Assembly: GCA_951217055.1 (NCBI GenBank)
Contig: OX578284.1
Location: forward strand, 42,001,467 to 42,065,466
Direction of reading: 5' to 3'
Length of the DNA stretch: 64,000 nucleotides
From: Gerris lacustris
Lineage: Eukaryota > Arthropoda > Insecta > Hemiptera > Gerridae
The position numbers and the translations under genes were made by a program. Positions 1 to 11,127 of the stretch are shown one piece after another (within the stretch, counting starts at the first letter, position 1; each line of letters starts with the position of its first letter). The notes under the pieces are model-generated. The model was not told where the DNA came from, did not search any database, and saw only the letters and a list, made by a program, of their open reading frames with translations.

Positions 1-290
1 TACACACCATACGGTTTACGGTCGCTAGAAAGGTATAGGTATTTTTGTAGATCTATATGATGAGTAGGGAGACATGCCGAAAGGTCCACGCACGACCGTA
101 TGAACATGATTTTGGACATAGTAGTAGTAGTGTAGTACTTCCTACTAGAACGGGTAGGACGAACCTTGCAATTAGGCCATCAAGTAGGCCTTTTTACGCC
201 CCGTGGTGGAAAGTTCCAGCTACTTCACACATCATACATTTGTACATAGTACCGCCGAAGCTAGTATGGTGTGGTCATTAGTTAGCTAAA
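1..290. repeat. Fragment of CGGTCGCC foldback repeat (family P)
   Basis: The first ~75 bases (ACGGTCGC, then GGTATAGGTATTTTTGTAGA and a GTAGGGAGAC end) resemble 836-915 in order and spacing. The GTATGAACATG motif near 100 also recurs near 945. The copy is cut by the window edge. A 74-codon open frame spans it but reads through repeat sequence and shows no domain. Confidence 0.45.
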
Positions 291-304
291 TAAGCGAGCG
301 TCAA

Positions 305-583
305 CGCGTGGGGGGAAGAGTGCCCCATAGGGGGTGTCCCTCGCCCTGCTCCGTCCTCGAACCATAGATACAAATCACATCATCATGACACTGATCGGAC
401 CCACATCAATGCCACATTAAAGAGTGGGGGAAGAGTGCCCTATAGGGGTGTCCTTTGCCCTGCACCGTCCGCGAATCATGCACTTCAGAGTATCATGGCC
501 GGTGATCGAACCCAGACCTCGAGTGGCCTCGACTTATTGATAGGTGAGCGAGCGCCTTAAGCCGCTCGGCCACGCTGGCTCAC
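305..583 (-). repeat. tRNA-derived SINE (Leu/Ser-like head)
   Basis: On the minus strand the unit starts near 579 with GCCAGCG. An A-box-like TGGCCGAGCGG (562-572) and a B box GGTTCGATC (504-512) follow, the arrangement of the internal RNA polymerase III promoter in class II (Leu/Ser) tRNAs. The anticodon and T arms do not fold cleanly, so this is a tRNA-derived repeat or pseudogene rather than a working tRNA. The body downstream is duplicated: a segment with GGGGGAAGAGTGCCC occurs at about 310-360 and again at 425-475, about 115 bp apart. Confidence 0.6.
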
Positions 584-689
584 TTATTCTGTCCATAAGT
601 TTTCACCACTTCTCCTGTTCCCAACCCCTCAAGAGACAACATCTGCACTACAACCCTACACACTAAATCTTTCCTTAACAGACAACATA

Positions 690-1000
690 TCTCACGGTAT
701 TCCGTACACCGTGATTAGTCGCCGTATAGCTCATCGTATTCTGTACTCCCCGCCAGTTTTGGCTTGCCTGGTGAATATTCCGGCGACCAAACATTATATG
801 TATTTTGTGTAGGGGCCTTACGACCCCTTATACACAATACGGTCGCCGGACTGGTCTGGATATTTTTACAGACCTGTCCGGCGATCGTATAAGGGGTGTA
901 GGGAGACTGACACCCCGTACAAAGAGCATTACGGCTACCGTTCGCCCTATGAACATGTCTGACTTCTTCTAAACGTTTTCAGCCAAACCTAATGCAAATC
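690..1000. repeat. Foldback repeat with CGGTCGCCGGAC hairpin (family P)
   Basis: Positions 838-858 and 869-888 form an imperfect hairpin (GGTCGCCGGAC and GGTCTG against CAGACC and GTCCGGCGATC). The segment from about 850 to 985, including GAACATGTCTGAC and AAACGTTTTCAGCC, reappears inverted at 25080-25260. No coding sequence is seen. It is a dispersed non-autonomous element whose outer ends I could not fix. Confidence 0.55.
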
Positions 1001-1059
1001 GTACTTACGTCGAGATCCGGGTACGCTATCTAATCGGCTACGTCAGACCACTCAAGCCA

Positions 1060-3301
1060 ATATTATTAAATAATTAAGTCTGTATTATTAAGATTCCAAA
1101 AATAAATTAAATGGAAGTAGAAAGAAGAATGAATATTTGTTTAAAAAAAATTAGTTAGAAGCAAGAACAAAAAGAATAATGATCATTGTTAATTTTAGTT
1201 GTTTGTTAATTAAAGGAGGCTTAAGGATGCAACCGTTTTTCTTGAAGAGGGTCCTTGATTTGCTCGACTCTGTGTGGCGCCCTCCACCCTCCACTAAAAT
1301 GGTTAATGACTCCCCGGTGTGTCAGAACAAATTAAACAAAGAAATGTAAGATAAAACAAGACAGGATCAGCAATATAATTGGCAAAATATTTAAATAAGG
1401 TCCTTCGACAACCTTATATACAAAGAAATAAACATTTGATTAATCAAGATAACAAAAAAACATGAAATACAAAAAAATGATTATAATTACAAAAATAAAA
1501 TAAAAGATCTTAATTAAGAATTAAGAAATTTTGAAAAGAAATCAGGAAAAAATAAACTTTCATTAAATTTGTTTTTTTGTAGTGATTTTTATGTTAATTA
1601 CCTCCTTTTATAAATTAATTATTCATTTGCACAAAAAAATGTATTATTTCTTTTTTTTCAAATCGATAATTGCAAATAAAGGGAAATGAAACTTAAGAGA
1701 AAAGAATTAAATAAAAATAAAAACCCCGAAGTCTTTACAAAGACAGATTACATAATGAATCCCAAACTTGTGAATAATTCTACTCCACAAGACTAATCCG
1801 TTTTTTTTCAAAGTGCATTTTTTTGTTTTTGCTAATAAAACGAAGTAAAAATCAGAACTAATTAAAAGATACAGTGCCACCCAAAGCTTCTGTTTGAAAG
1901 CCATTGTTACTTCGTTTTTGCCTTTTTTTTTTACCAATTAATTAACGCCTCTCTTTGCGAAAATTCAAAGTAAAAAAGAAAAGAGGGGTGTTTAATGAAT
2001 TTTAATATATGAACACCTTTTTTTTAATTCCGAGTATTTTTTTTGTATTCGTGTGCAAGAGAAAAGAGGTGTTCTTAAGAAAAGCAAGAACTTAGTTATT
2101 CCAAAATTAAGTACCTACTGCATCTTCAATGACAAAGTACAGAGACAGGGAAAAAAGTATACGACAAGAAAATAAAGGAAAAAAATTGCATAAAATTGAT
2201 AATGTGTTTGAAATATGAATAGAGGAGATGAAACGGTTTTTATTTGAAGAATAACGAGATTGTTATTAAACAATTTGGTTGTTAACTTGTTCTACTAAAG
2301 TACAAGGAGCTCTGAGAAATTCGATTTTAGCATGTATGATTAATTAACTCAGTTAATTGGACACAGAAATAATTGCTTTTGTGATGAAACGACAGTACTT
2401 CACACCCCCAACATGGAAGCAAAGAAAGATTCTTCAATTCGCAGTCACCTTTGCGTTTTTCTTTCTTTGTTATGAAAATTATCAATATTATTATAACATT
2501 GGTTTTTCTGTAGTTATAAAGACTTATGTAAATAAACCTAATAATCTTATTAGTTATATATGAGTATATAGTTAAAAATAAGTTATAAATATTGTATTAT
2601 GATTGGAGTAGTTTAATCTGCTAACACATTGAATTTCTACAAATACAATTTAACTTCATACTTGAATAATAAATAGATAAAGATAAATCAAATCTTACTT
2701 CTAAAATAACTAAGAGAGGATTAATTAAAACTAAAAGTTTTTCTAACAGAGTTAAAAAGACTTCCAGTACAATCAATTGATTCCAGTATAATCAAGCCCC
2801 TTGTTTTTAATACTTAAATTTTCATCGCCATGATATTAATTTCTTCTTCGAAAAATTTATTCTTACTTGAAATAGAATGACTCGAAAAATAGGCATCAAA
2901 ATTATTTGCAAATTTTATTCATAATATTTATTTTCTTTTGAGCCCTGCTGAACAACGTGAAAAAATTTACAAATAATGTATGTTTTTAAGAATAGATTTA
3001 GATTTAGCAGCAAAAAATAAAAACTTTTTGTATCTAGAATTATTTTCCTAAATCCATTAGTTTAGCTGTAAAATGGACTTATAATTTAAATTTTAGCAAG
3101 TTTAGGGCTCTCTAGACGGCAAACTAAAGATCGGAGCGAAAAATTTCCAAGAGTAAAAAATTCTTATTTTTAGCCATAGAATCCAAATCCAGTCTTAAAA
3201 ATATGGTTTCCTATTCACTTTTTGTTAATTTTGTTTGCTGCACACAGAAAATGTTCAGCATATGTTCCGAAGCGCCTTTTTAGCCTTTATCGCCTTTTTA
3301 G

Positions 3302-3302
<1 letters not shown>
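1060..3302. other. AT-rich non-genic tract
   Basis: The stretch is very AT-rich with A/T homopolymers. Open frames of 60-76 codons occur, but they are low-complexity and show no domain. I see no repeat family, RNA gene or regulatory site that I can support. Confidence 0.5.

Positions 3303-3394
<92 letters not shown>
3303..3394. repeat. (TA)n microsatellite, left flank of Helitron
   Basis: An uninterrupted TA dinucleotide run of about 90 bp abuts the 5' TC end of the Helitron. TA repeats resume at 5258 beyond its 3' end, so the two runs look like one tract split by the insertion. Confidence 0.95.
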
Positions 3395-3397
<3 letters not shown>

Positions 3398-5257
3398 ATA
3401 ATATAAGTGGCAATGTCCTGATTGACTGACTGACTGACATAGAATCAACGCACAGCAAAATCTGCTTAACCGAGAGACTTGAAATTTTGAGGATATACTC
3501 GGTTCATATCATAGGCATCCACTAAGAAAGGATTTTGCGAAATTTTTATTTTTGTACCCAGGGGTACGGGGTACAAATGTCAAAGTAATGAATACTTTTA
3601 ATGATGCATATCGTTGAAAAGCTCTTTAAAAGTACAGTAATTGTTGTTATGTACAGTTTTGCCATATTTTCATTTAGGAGGGGGTAAAATCGAAAAATAT
3701 GTATAACTACATCTTATATAAATGAAGTGTCTATGAGTGTACTGCTTACATGAGATTGATTATAAAGTTAAAATGTTGGTACACAGGAGTACGTGGTACA
3801 AATGTCAAAGTAATTGATAGGTACCCTTTATGATGCATATCGTTGAAAGGCTCTTTAAGAGAAAAGTAATTGTAATGTACGTTTTTGTCATTATTTTCAT
3901 TTAGGAGAGGGGTAAAAAGGAAATGTCAACGTAAGTGTGTGTGCGCGCGAAAGGGAAGTGTGTGTGTTCCTTATTCAAATCTACCGTTTTATTCCGATTT
4001 CAATGAAAATTTGCACACTTGAAATTCAAAGCAAGAGGAAAAGGGGAAGGTCACTGACTTCATGCATTTTTGATTCAAATTTTGATTTTGGAACACAGGG
4101 GTACGGGATACAAATGTCAAAGTAATGAAAACCCTTCACGATGCATACCGTTAAAAAGCTCTTTAAGAGTGCTGTAGAGTGCTGTACAATTATTGTTATG
4201 TACATTTAGGGGGGTAAAATGGAAAAATATATCTATATCTATATATAAAAAACCAATAATTGTTGTATCTGTACATTTATCCGATTGGGCTAAAATTTTG
4301 TATTTCCACTGAATGAGTAGTCCTGACAATGAATTTAAGTTTAGAAAATATCATATCTGTTTGTCTGTGCTTTAATAACGTCCAAATGGCTGAATAGATT
4401 TTGGAGGTTCTTGGGTACAATGTTAAGCTTAATTCTGCGGGTGATAAAGGATATAAAACGATTTGGTAGTTTTATATGGAGCTGAGAACGGGGCTTCTAA
4501 ATTGATTTCAAAATTCTTATTTCATTTTTCATAAAAGAATGAATTTAACCAAAATTGCAGAAGAAACTACTGACCATATTTTATGTTTTGTGGAAATTTC
4601 TGTAGGAAGAACTGTTAAAGAAATTACTTTTTAATCACTGTCAAAAAATATTTAGATTTATTTTTAGATATTAACGCAATAATTAATAAATCACGCCTTA
4701 CCATGCCTAATCATTTACTAACTTAATCATGACCACTTCTTTAAAATTCTAAAATAAACTCTACGAGTGTATACGCAGTATTATAATTTCTAAATTATAT
4801 TGATATCTGCCAATAGAGATTTTCTAAAATTTTATCCCTAAAGGGAACATAAGGACAGAGTAAGGAAAGAAGGGGAATTGAGCCCAGACCGATCTTCAAA
4901 AGTTAGGAAGTTAATACTTGAGAAAGAGCTCTTATTTTGGATGTAAGCAATAATAAGATTCATAAAAGATAATTCCAATTTCAACCAAGGGATGTAAAAT
5001 GACACGGGGAGGGGGGGGGGGTACAGAAGGAAAATACCACTGCTTTTCCTTTTTAAAAATTTAGTCGGAATGAATTACTAATTTGGGATATTAGCAAATT
5101 ATCTTATCAATGGGGAGGGGGTATAGAAATAAGGAGGAGGGATAGAATCTAGATATACTCGCTTTGTAAACTAATTTAAATGTTTCTTGATGGTAGTTTA
5201 TAAATCCATTAAATTGAAAATAAAACACCCCGTAGCGAAGCACGGGTATTCAGCTAG
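3395..5257 (+). mobile_element. Non-autonomous Helitron, 1.86 kb
   Basis: The 5' end reads TCTATAATATAAGTGG, followed by the TGACTGACTGAC stretch common near Helitron starts. The 3' end has a hairpin (CCCGT at 5229-5233 pairing ACGGG at 5242-5246 around AGCGAAGC), then 7 nt, then the terminal CTAG (5254-5257). The base before the 5' end is A (3394) and the base after the 3' end is T (5258), matching the family's A^T insertion without target duplication. Both flanks are TA repeats. No Rep or helicase frame is present, so mobilisation would need proteins from elsewhere. Internal segments (GGGGTACGGGGTACAAATGTC, written here in part as GGTACGGGGTACAAATG, and CGTTGAAAAGCTCTTTAA) are duplicated within the element (3550, 3780, 4090) and recur at 27040, 47556 and 55560. 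Confidence 0.85.
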
Positions 5258-5284
5258 TATATATATATATAGAGAGAGAGAGAA
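5258..5284. repeat. (TA)n/(AG)n microsatellite, right flank of Helitron
   Basis: A short TA run changes into an AG run immediately after the Helitron 3' end. Confidence 0.9.
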
Positions 5285-6266
5285 AATGAAAAAAGAATAT
5301 GAAAAAGAATCGAGGAGCTACAGTGGAGACCTGAGGAACACCTTGATTATTTTAACAACCTACTTTATCAGAAGAATAGAAACTTTTCTTTTATATTTAA
5401 ACTAATTCTATTTAACATCACACATTCTTAAATAAAATTTTACTTTCTCTAAATCCGTTTCAAATTCTATTACTCGTTTCCTTTAAGTCTCAATTATCTA
5501 CAATTGTTGTTTACCAATAAAAGCAATATTCTTTCTTCTTGGTAAACCCGTTACAACCCTATACAATATTCTTCCAAAAATGTTAAAGATAAAGGTTAAA
5601 ATAATTAAATTAATGCAATCTACTAGATTGCAGATAGTCGCATATTATTAGAATAATAAATGTAGATATGGATTATGAAAAGAGTAAAAATTAAAGTTTT
5701 GGATTTACCGATGTTTCAGCAAATTTTATTTCCTTTTTCAAGTTATAACTAAAAATTCTTGTGCTTTATCTTAAAGAAAGAATACATTTTTCCCAAACTT
5801 TGGTATCCTCAATTTCTATGAGTATAATATTAATTTGTTTTATTTTTTATTTTATTCTATGACTGTACTGTAGCAGTTTTTTTTTTTTTTTTTTTTTTTT
5901 TCTATAGGTAGTGAGAAAATTTAAAATTAATAGAATTGTAGAGAAACCAAGAAAACCAGGTTAAACAACTAAAACAATAAGTATTCTTAATTCTCTAAAC
6001 TTTAGAGAACTACTGACTTTAGAGTCTAAAGTATCCTTAAACATCGAATTTAAGTGTTTTGGAAAAAGTAAAAGGTATAAAAACCAAACAAATCGAAGGA
6101 AGATATTCATAGCCGAGTTTAGTATCCGTCATAAGGATTTTGTTTTGGCAAAAGTAAAAATAATAGGAAAAGAAAGATGTCCGTAGCTGAGTTTGTACCC
6201 TTCATATGGATTTTGTTTAAGCAAAAGAAGATAAAATAAAAAAAATCGGGTACCTGGTACCTCGGA
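5285..6266. other. AT-rich non-genic tract with poly-T
   Basis: A run of about 24 T lies near 5877-5900. A loose direct repeat is visible (ATTCATAGCCGAGTTTAGTATCCG near 6107, shortened here to AGCCGAGTTTAGTATCCG, and TCCGTAGCTGAGTTTGTACCC near 6180, shortened to GCTGAGTTTGTACCC). No gene is recognised. Confidence 0.4.
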
Positions 6267-6281
6267 ACTTTTCCTCACTTC

Positions 6282-6322
6282 AGAGGCCACTAAAGTGGCC
6301 TCTCCTGCTGCTTCGCAGCAGG
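6282..6322 (+). other. Two back-to-back perfect hairpins
   Basis: AGAGGCCAC-TAAA-GTGGCCTCT (6282-6303, 9-bp stem) is followed directly by CCTGCTGC-TTC-GCAGCAGG (6304-6322, 8-bp stem). They stand where the first half of a 5S rRNA would be expected relative to the downstream match. Confidence 0.9.
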
Positions 6323-6324
6323 AA

Positions 6325-6373
6325 GAAGCAGCATTGGACGTAGTCAGTACTTGGATGGGTGACCGTTCTGAAC
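6325..6373 (+). ncRNA. 5S rRNA-like 3' half (derived)
   Basis: AAGCAGCATTGGACG followed by GTCAGTACTTGGATGGGTGA and CCG matches the eukaryotic 5S rRNA internal control region, from the A box and intermediate element to the C box, in order and spacing. The 5' half of 5S is missing and replaced by two hairpins, so this is not a functional 5S gene. It may serve as an RNA polymerase III promoter for the element. Confidence 0.75.
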
Positions 6374-7204
6374 AAACTGATTTATTATCATTCTTAAAAA
6401 AAACAACTTATTTTTAATACCTATATTTTATTTAATTATTTGAAGTTTGGCGGTATTTTGACAGATGTAAACAAACTTTGACATCATCAAAATTATCGCA
6501 CTAATAAATAATTATATTTACTTATAACTTTTAAACTAATTAATAGAATTTCATCGTTTTTTTTTCATATTTTCCTTAATTTTTTCCGTTTCCAACGATA
6601 TGCTATAAGTCAAAAACCTATATGTAATTTCAGTATTATTAACCGTCAAAGTTTAAAAATTCAAAAATGTATAACTTCAAAATGGCGGCCAAAATCAAAA
6701 TGAAATTTTGATGGGGCTTGTTTGTCATACAGAGAGCTACATTCGAGCCAAATTTCAACTCGATCAGTACCATTTTTGATTTATTACGATTTTTTTTAAT
6801 TTTTGCTGACTCAAAAAACTGGGTTCAAGATGGCGGAGAAAGTTGATTTTCCGGGCGGCACAACTACAGGTTAGGACTGATTTTTCTGCCAAGTTTCAAC
6901 TCTCTAGGTTAAATACCTTGGGCGCTACGATGATAACACACATACACACACATACATACGTCATGCTGAAAACCAATCAGGAGGTCTTAAAAACACCTAA
7001 AACGGATAATTCCGTTGAAATCTCGAAAAAAAAATGTTTTGGTGAAAACAATACTTTTCCTACTATTAGTAGTGAGGAAAAGTAAAAAAGAGATATTCGA
7101 ATACTAGATGGATTCATAAAGCATATAAATGTTCATTTACATTTTTCTTTATTCATAGAGAAGCAAAACATGGAAAATTCTTTCTCTATGGAAATACAAA
7201 ATAG

Positions 7205-7850
7205 TATGCCAATTAATGTGGCACCTGGTATTTAGACCAGTAAACTGGTTATTCTTAATTTAATCAATACTAAATTTGGGCAAACTGTTGAAACTCATAT
7301 TGAACCATCAGTGGGCTACTTTTGACAAAGCGTCTAAATGTTTTCAAAATCGGATGAGTGTACTTTTAAAGACATTGGTGGTTAATAAAAACAAACGGTT
7401 TGTACTCATAGGGAAGATAAAGTAATGAGAACAGAAAATTAATTACTAACAATGGGCTAATAATGACCTAACATCTAAAATTCATCCGAAACGGACAAAT
7501 AAATTTTATAAAGAAAATGGTTGATCGCAAAAATTGACCACTAGACCACAAATATTCTAAAATTTATAGAAACGAAACCAAAAATGTTTCCTGATGTCTA
7601 AAATATATTTCTGTCTGGGTTTTTTATTTTTAGTCGAAGGAAATTTCAATATTTATTTCTGTTTAGATTTTTCCTTTTTAGTCGGAGGAAATTTCAATCT
7701 TTATTTCTGTCTAGGGTTTTCCTTTTTAGTCGGAGGAAATTTCAATCTTTATTTCTGTCTAGGTTTTTCCTTTTTAGTCGGAGGAAATTTCAATCTTTGT
7801 AATAATGACAATGCGTTCGTTGCCTTCGCGGTAAGCTCGGAAGCAAAATG
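7205..7850 (+). repeat. Family A dispersed repeat copy
   Basis: The copy follows other family A members (12310, 27900) through GGGCTACTTT, AACAATGGGCTAATAATGACC, AAAATGTTTCCTGATGTCT and the ending CGGTAAGCTCGGAAGC. It differs in carrying a 48-bp tandem expansion. The 87-codon open frame across it results from the unit length being divisible by three; I see no evidence that it is translated. Confidence 0.65.
7603..7794 (+). repeat. 48-bp tandem repeat, 4 units
   Basis: Units run 7603-7650, 7651-7698, 7699-7746 and 7747-7794, each ending GGAAATTTCAAT. In one frame they encode a hydrophobic 16-residue repeat (YFCLGFSFLVGGNFN core). The array lies inside a family A repeat. Confidence 0.9.
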
Positions 7851-7857
7851 TTGTTAA

Positions 7858-8975
7858 TAAAATATTCAAATAAATGTAGTGGTTTTAAAATCGATATAAT
7901 TTACATAAAATCTGAAATGTTTAGTCAGAATATTTACCGTAGATTTTTAAACGGGTCTTAAGCAAATAAAATAGATAAAAATAAGTTCAACAGAATATAC
8001 ATTATATGTATTTCTTTCTATAGAAATAGCAAATCCACTAAATTCCTGGTCTATGACATATTTTGGATATCATTACATTCAACAAATCGACTGTTTTATG
8101 TAAAAGCAAGAGAGAAAATAAAAAAACAAAAAAGTATGAGAGTGGTAAGGAATTTTATTTATGAATGAAAGACTGAAATGTCTGTTGAATGAGAGTGAGC
8201 GAGTAAGTAGTAAATCATGAAGTTGCAAGATAAGTATCGGTGAATGGAGTTAGTAAGAGCCTTTACTCCAATTTTTAACACCTCTTATATTCTTATAAAC
8301 TTATTTCTCCGCTGATTTGTTGAGATCCTACCTCCGTTTCTTTATTACTCCCAACATATTTATTGTTCCAAGTTTATTCATGTAAAAAAACAGTTAATTA
8401 TTGCAATACTCACAGAGTATAACTTTATAAAAGCCACAACATAAATCGGTTTCAATTTAATTATAGATTAGTTGCATAATTTTTAATAGAATACATTTTT
8501 TGTACACAGTTTAAATTAGGTCCGGAAGTAATTTATATGTGTAGGAAATTTAAATGATTAAACAACCTTTTCGCAGAGAAGCCTGTGCTGATAAGTCAAA
8601 ATATATTCTTTTAGCATTCACGTCTAAGTTTCAAGAACAACATTATATTTGGTACTCAAAAGGGGGCAAAAATGGGTTTATAAACAGAGGAGGTAGTTAG
8701 TTTTTCGATGTACGGCAGTTTTTAAATTGCTTTCAATCCAATATCGCTCTTATCTTGAGAATTACTTTACGATAAGAGAGATTTAAAAACTAACTTAATT
8801 ATTATTTGTCTTTATTTATATAATCAGTAGGAATTTCTTCGATTTATTTACTCTCAATAATAAGATTGCGGCCTTACGGTGAAAACAAAACTAGTTTTAT
8901 TTATTGTTAACCGGGGACCGAGCGCCCATGACACTCAAAAGGAAGAGCAAAAACTTTAACAACCCCCTCAATCTT
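7858..8975. other. Non-genic AT-rich tract
   Basis: No open frame of note, RNA gene or recognisable repeat was found. The tract ends in a run of 18 G at 8976-8993. Confidence 0.4.
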
Positions 8976-9100
8976 GGGGGGGGGGGGGGGGGGTCCTCAT
9001 TATTTTTCTCTGAACATCCCCTACACGGGGGCATCTAGCTGGCACGGTTTTGATTTGGTTTTGGCGAGACCCTTTGTACAGGGATTTGTCTATTTATATA
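8976..9100 (+). repeat. G18 run plus repeat shared with 26608-26710
   Basis: After the G run, CTACACGGGGGCATCTAGCT, GGCACGGTTT and GGCGAGACCC match the reverse complement of 26608-26710 in the same order. A long G run like this is prone to sequencing length errors. Confidence 0.6.
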
Positions 9101-9655
9101 TATATTTAAAGATTGGGCAACATTTAGATTTAAACTATTAATTAATAGTCAAACCACGGATTATTAATTTTTGACACAGAAAAATAGACTCCAGCGCCGG
9201 GATTCGAACCACGGCCCTTCTATATTTCCAGTACAGACGCTCTAACCAACTAAGCTACACTGGGGAATAACTTCCTCTGTCGTTAACGATACCTAGTCCC
9301 AAATTAAGCTTTCAAATTTCCCACAAGTCTAGGAATCGACATTTACGATGATAAAACTAGACCGAGAAATAACGCTTAAAAGTACCCAATTAGTACCTGT
9401 ACCTAGTACAATCAATTAGAAATTCAATTTTTAAGTTTTTGGTAGAATTTATACTATGAAAAGTTTTTAAATTTTAATTTAAATCAAATTATAATTATTA
9501 TTAACAACGGGAGACAGACAGAGAAAAATAGACTCCAGTGCCAGGATTCGAACCACGGGCCTCCTAAATTTCAATTTATATATTATATTTAAAGATTGGG
9601 CCACATTTAGAACTATAAACTATTAATTAATAGTCAAACCACGGATTATTTATTT
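9100..9655 (-). repeat. Tandem tRNA-derived SINE block
   Basis: A 60-bp segment (AAAGATTGGGC..ACATTTAGA, AATAGTCAAACCACGG) occurs at about 9103-9165 and again at 9590-9650. Between them are one complete tRNA-like head (9190-9265), a ~250-bp body and a second truncated head (9533-9565). The body (ACCAAAAACTTAAAAA, TTGATTGTACTAGGTACAGG on the minus strand) matches the 34983-35456 unit, so both loci hold the same SINE in dimer-like form. Confidence 0.7.
9190..9265 (-). ncRNA. tRNA-like SINE head, anticodon loop CTGGAAA
   Basis: On the minus strand: A box TAGCTTAGTTGG, an anticodon stem CTGTA/TATAG around a 7-nt CTGGAAA loop (GGA at the anticodon positions), and B box GGTTCGAATCC. The ends pair only partly (CCAG/CTGG). 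The GGA anticodon would be serine, but there is no long variable arm, so this is a tRNA-derived repeat rather than a cellular tRNA. A nearly identical head lies at 35263-35336. Confidence 0.7.
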
Positions 9656-10455
9656 TTAACTTAAATTTGTTCCGTAATAAACGGACCCACTTCCTCGGTG
9701 TTCACCCAGCATCGCCATTCAAATGGGTAGCTGCTAATGTCAAGTGGCGACGAACTGCGCTGTATCAATTGTAACATTTATTCAGCTGATAAAGCGACAA
9801 ACTAACCCCGTGTCATTCATTGCTATTACATATATATTGTTGTATGAACCCTTTGGCAGTCCTAGCACCTCTATAGGCACGTTAGTTAGTTAAATTATCA
9901 TGTATCAAAAGCATTAAAGACAAATAGAAAGCCATATCTGGTAAATTTAAAATAATATAACAGCAATAACAATCTCAAGACCAACGAAGGTTCTAATGGT
10001 GTTCCTCAAGGGTAAAATCTTTGAGGACCACTTCTATTATCTCTCTACATAACTATATCGCTTATTGCTTTTTGTTTCTCTCATTTAACTCATCATTATA
10101 ATCATCAAGACAGACACCTTAAGAAAATACCTATATTATAATATAACTGTATAATTATAATTAAAATACTTAAAAAAAACACATTTTCTTTATAATAATG
10201 TGATCTAATTTAGTTTTTTTAAAAAATATTGATTGCTTTGATTTTTAATTTTTTTTTTTTTTCTTAAACTAAGTTCATTTTTAAAATATTGTATTAAAAG
10301 AAACGCCTTTAACTAAAAGCGAAATAGCAGAGGAGAAAAAAACTTTAATTATGAAGAATAAAAGAGTTAAGTACCCAAAAACCCATTTTGAAGAAAACTA
10401 CTACTTCTGAAGTAGTTGGTCAATTTCATCGCCTTTTTAAAAAAAATAAACCTAA
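9656..10455. other. Non-genic tract
   Basis: A moderately GC segment at 9660-9900 (CCCACTTCCTCGGTGTTCAC and GCACCTCTATAGGCACG) may be an unrecognised repeat. The remainder is AT-rich. No gene is supported. Confidence 0.35.
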
Positions 10456-10457
10456 GG

Positions 10458-10542
<85 letters not shown>
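10458..10542. repeat. (TA)n microsatellite
   Basis: About 80 bp of TA dinucleotides. An open frame crosses it only because TA repeats encode Tyr-Ile. Confidence 0.95.
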
Positions 10543-10543
<1 letters not shown>

Positions 10544-10849
10544 TTCTCAAGTGGCGATATAGGCAAGCTTGTTATTTTTTCAAAGTTGAAATAAGAGTGT
10601 TGATCTTCTCATTTTGTAAGAAGTCGAAGGGATGATTAGAGAAGAAGAAATATAATCTTCTAAATAACTAATAAAGGTTTTAGTTTCATCTTCTATTCCC
10701 AGGTAAGAACCCGTTTAAACTTAATGATTACATATGTATATAATTTGTTTTCCAAAGCTCTTTTTCTCCATCTTGTACAATTATTTTAACAGCCTGTATT
10801 TCCTTCCTATTCATCCGTTTTGTTAAAATAACCGCCGTTCAATTATCAT

Positions 10850-10972
<123 letters not shown>

Positions 10973-11127
10973 GTGTCTGGGTGTACGTTAATTACATTTA
11001 ACAAAATAATAATGAGGGCATAATATAATATAATAATAAAATTGCTTCTTGTCTGTACAATTCTTGGACTAACCTGCTATTTTGCATTTTTCTTTTTCAC
11101 GTCTTTTTATGTGTTTATTGAGTTATA

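Larger units (their letters stand above)
6267..7083 (+). mobile_element. 5S-rRNA-headed short element with inverted ends
   Basis: A 13-bp terminal inverted repeat, ACTTTTCCTCACT at 6267-6279 and AGTGAGGAAAAGT at 7071-7083, bounds an 817-bp unit. Near its left end are two adjacent perfect hairpins followed by a segment resembling the 3' half of 5S rRNA. The rest has phrases typical of arthropod dispersed repeats (GAGCTACATTCGAGCCAAAT, ACACACATACATACGTC, AAGATGGCGG). There is no protein domain. It could be a 5S-derived SINE (SINE3-like) or a DNA element that captured 5S sequence; the inverted ends are unusual for a SINE. Confidence 0.6.

Noticed and set aside
57..281. 74-codon open frame at the window start
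   Set aside because: It lies over repeat sequence shared with 836-915 and has no domain or codon pattern of a gene.
500..583. Functional tRNA-Leu or tRNA-Ser gene
   Set aside because: A and B boxes are present but the acceptor, anticodon and T stems do not pair properly, and SINE body sequence follows.
3235..3429. Open frames with Tyr-Ile repeats (also 10388-10594 and 38510-38761)
   Set aside because: They simply read through (TA)n microsatellites.
6325..6373. Functional 5S rRNA gene
   Set aside because: Only the 3' half is present and its 5' half is replaced by unrelated hairpins.
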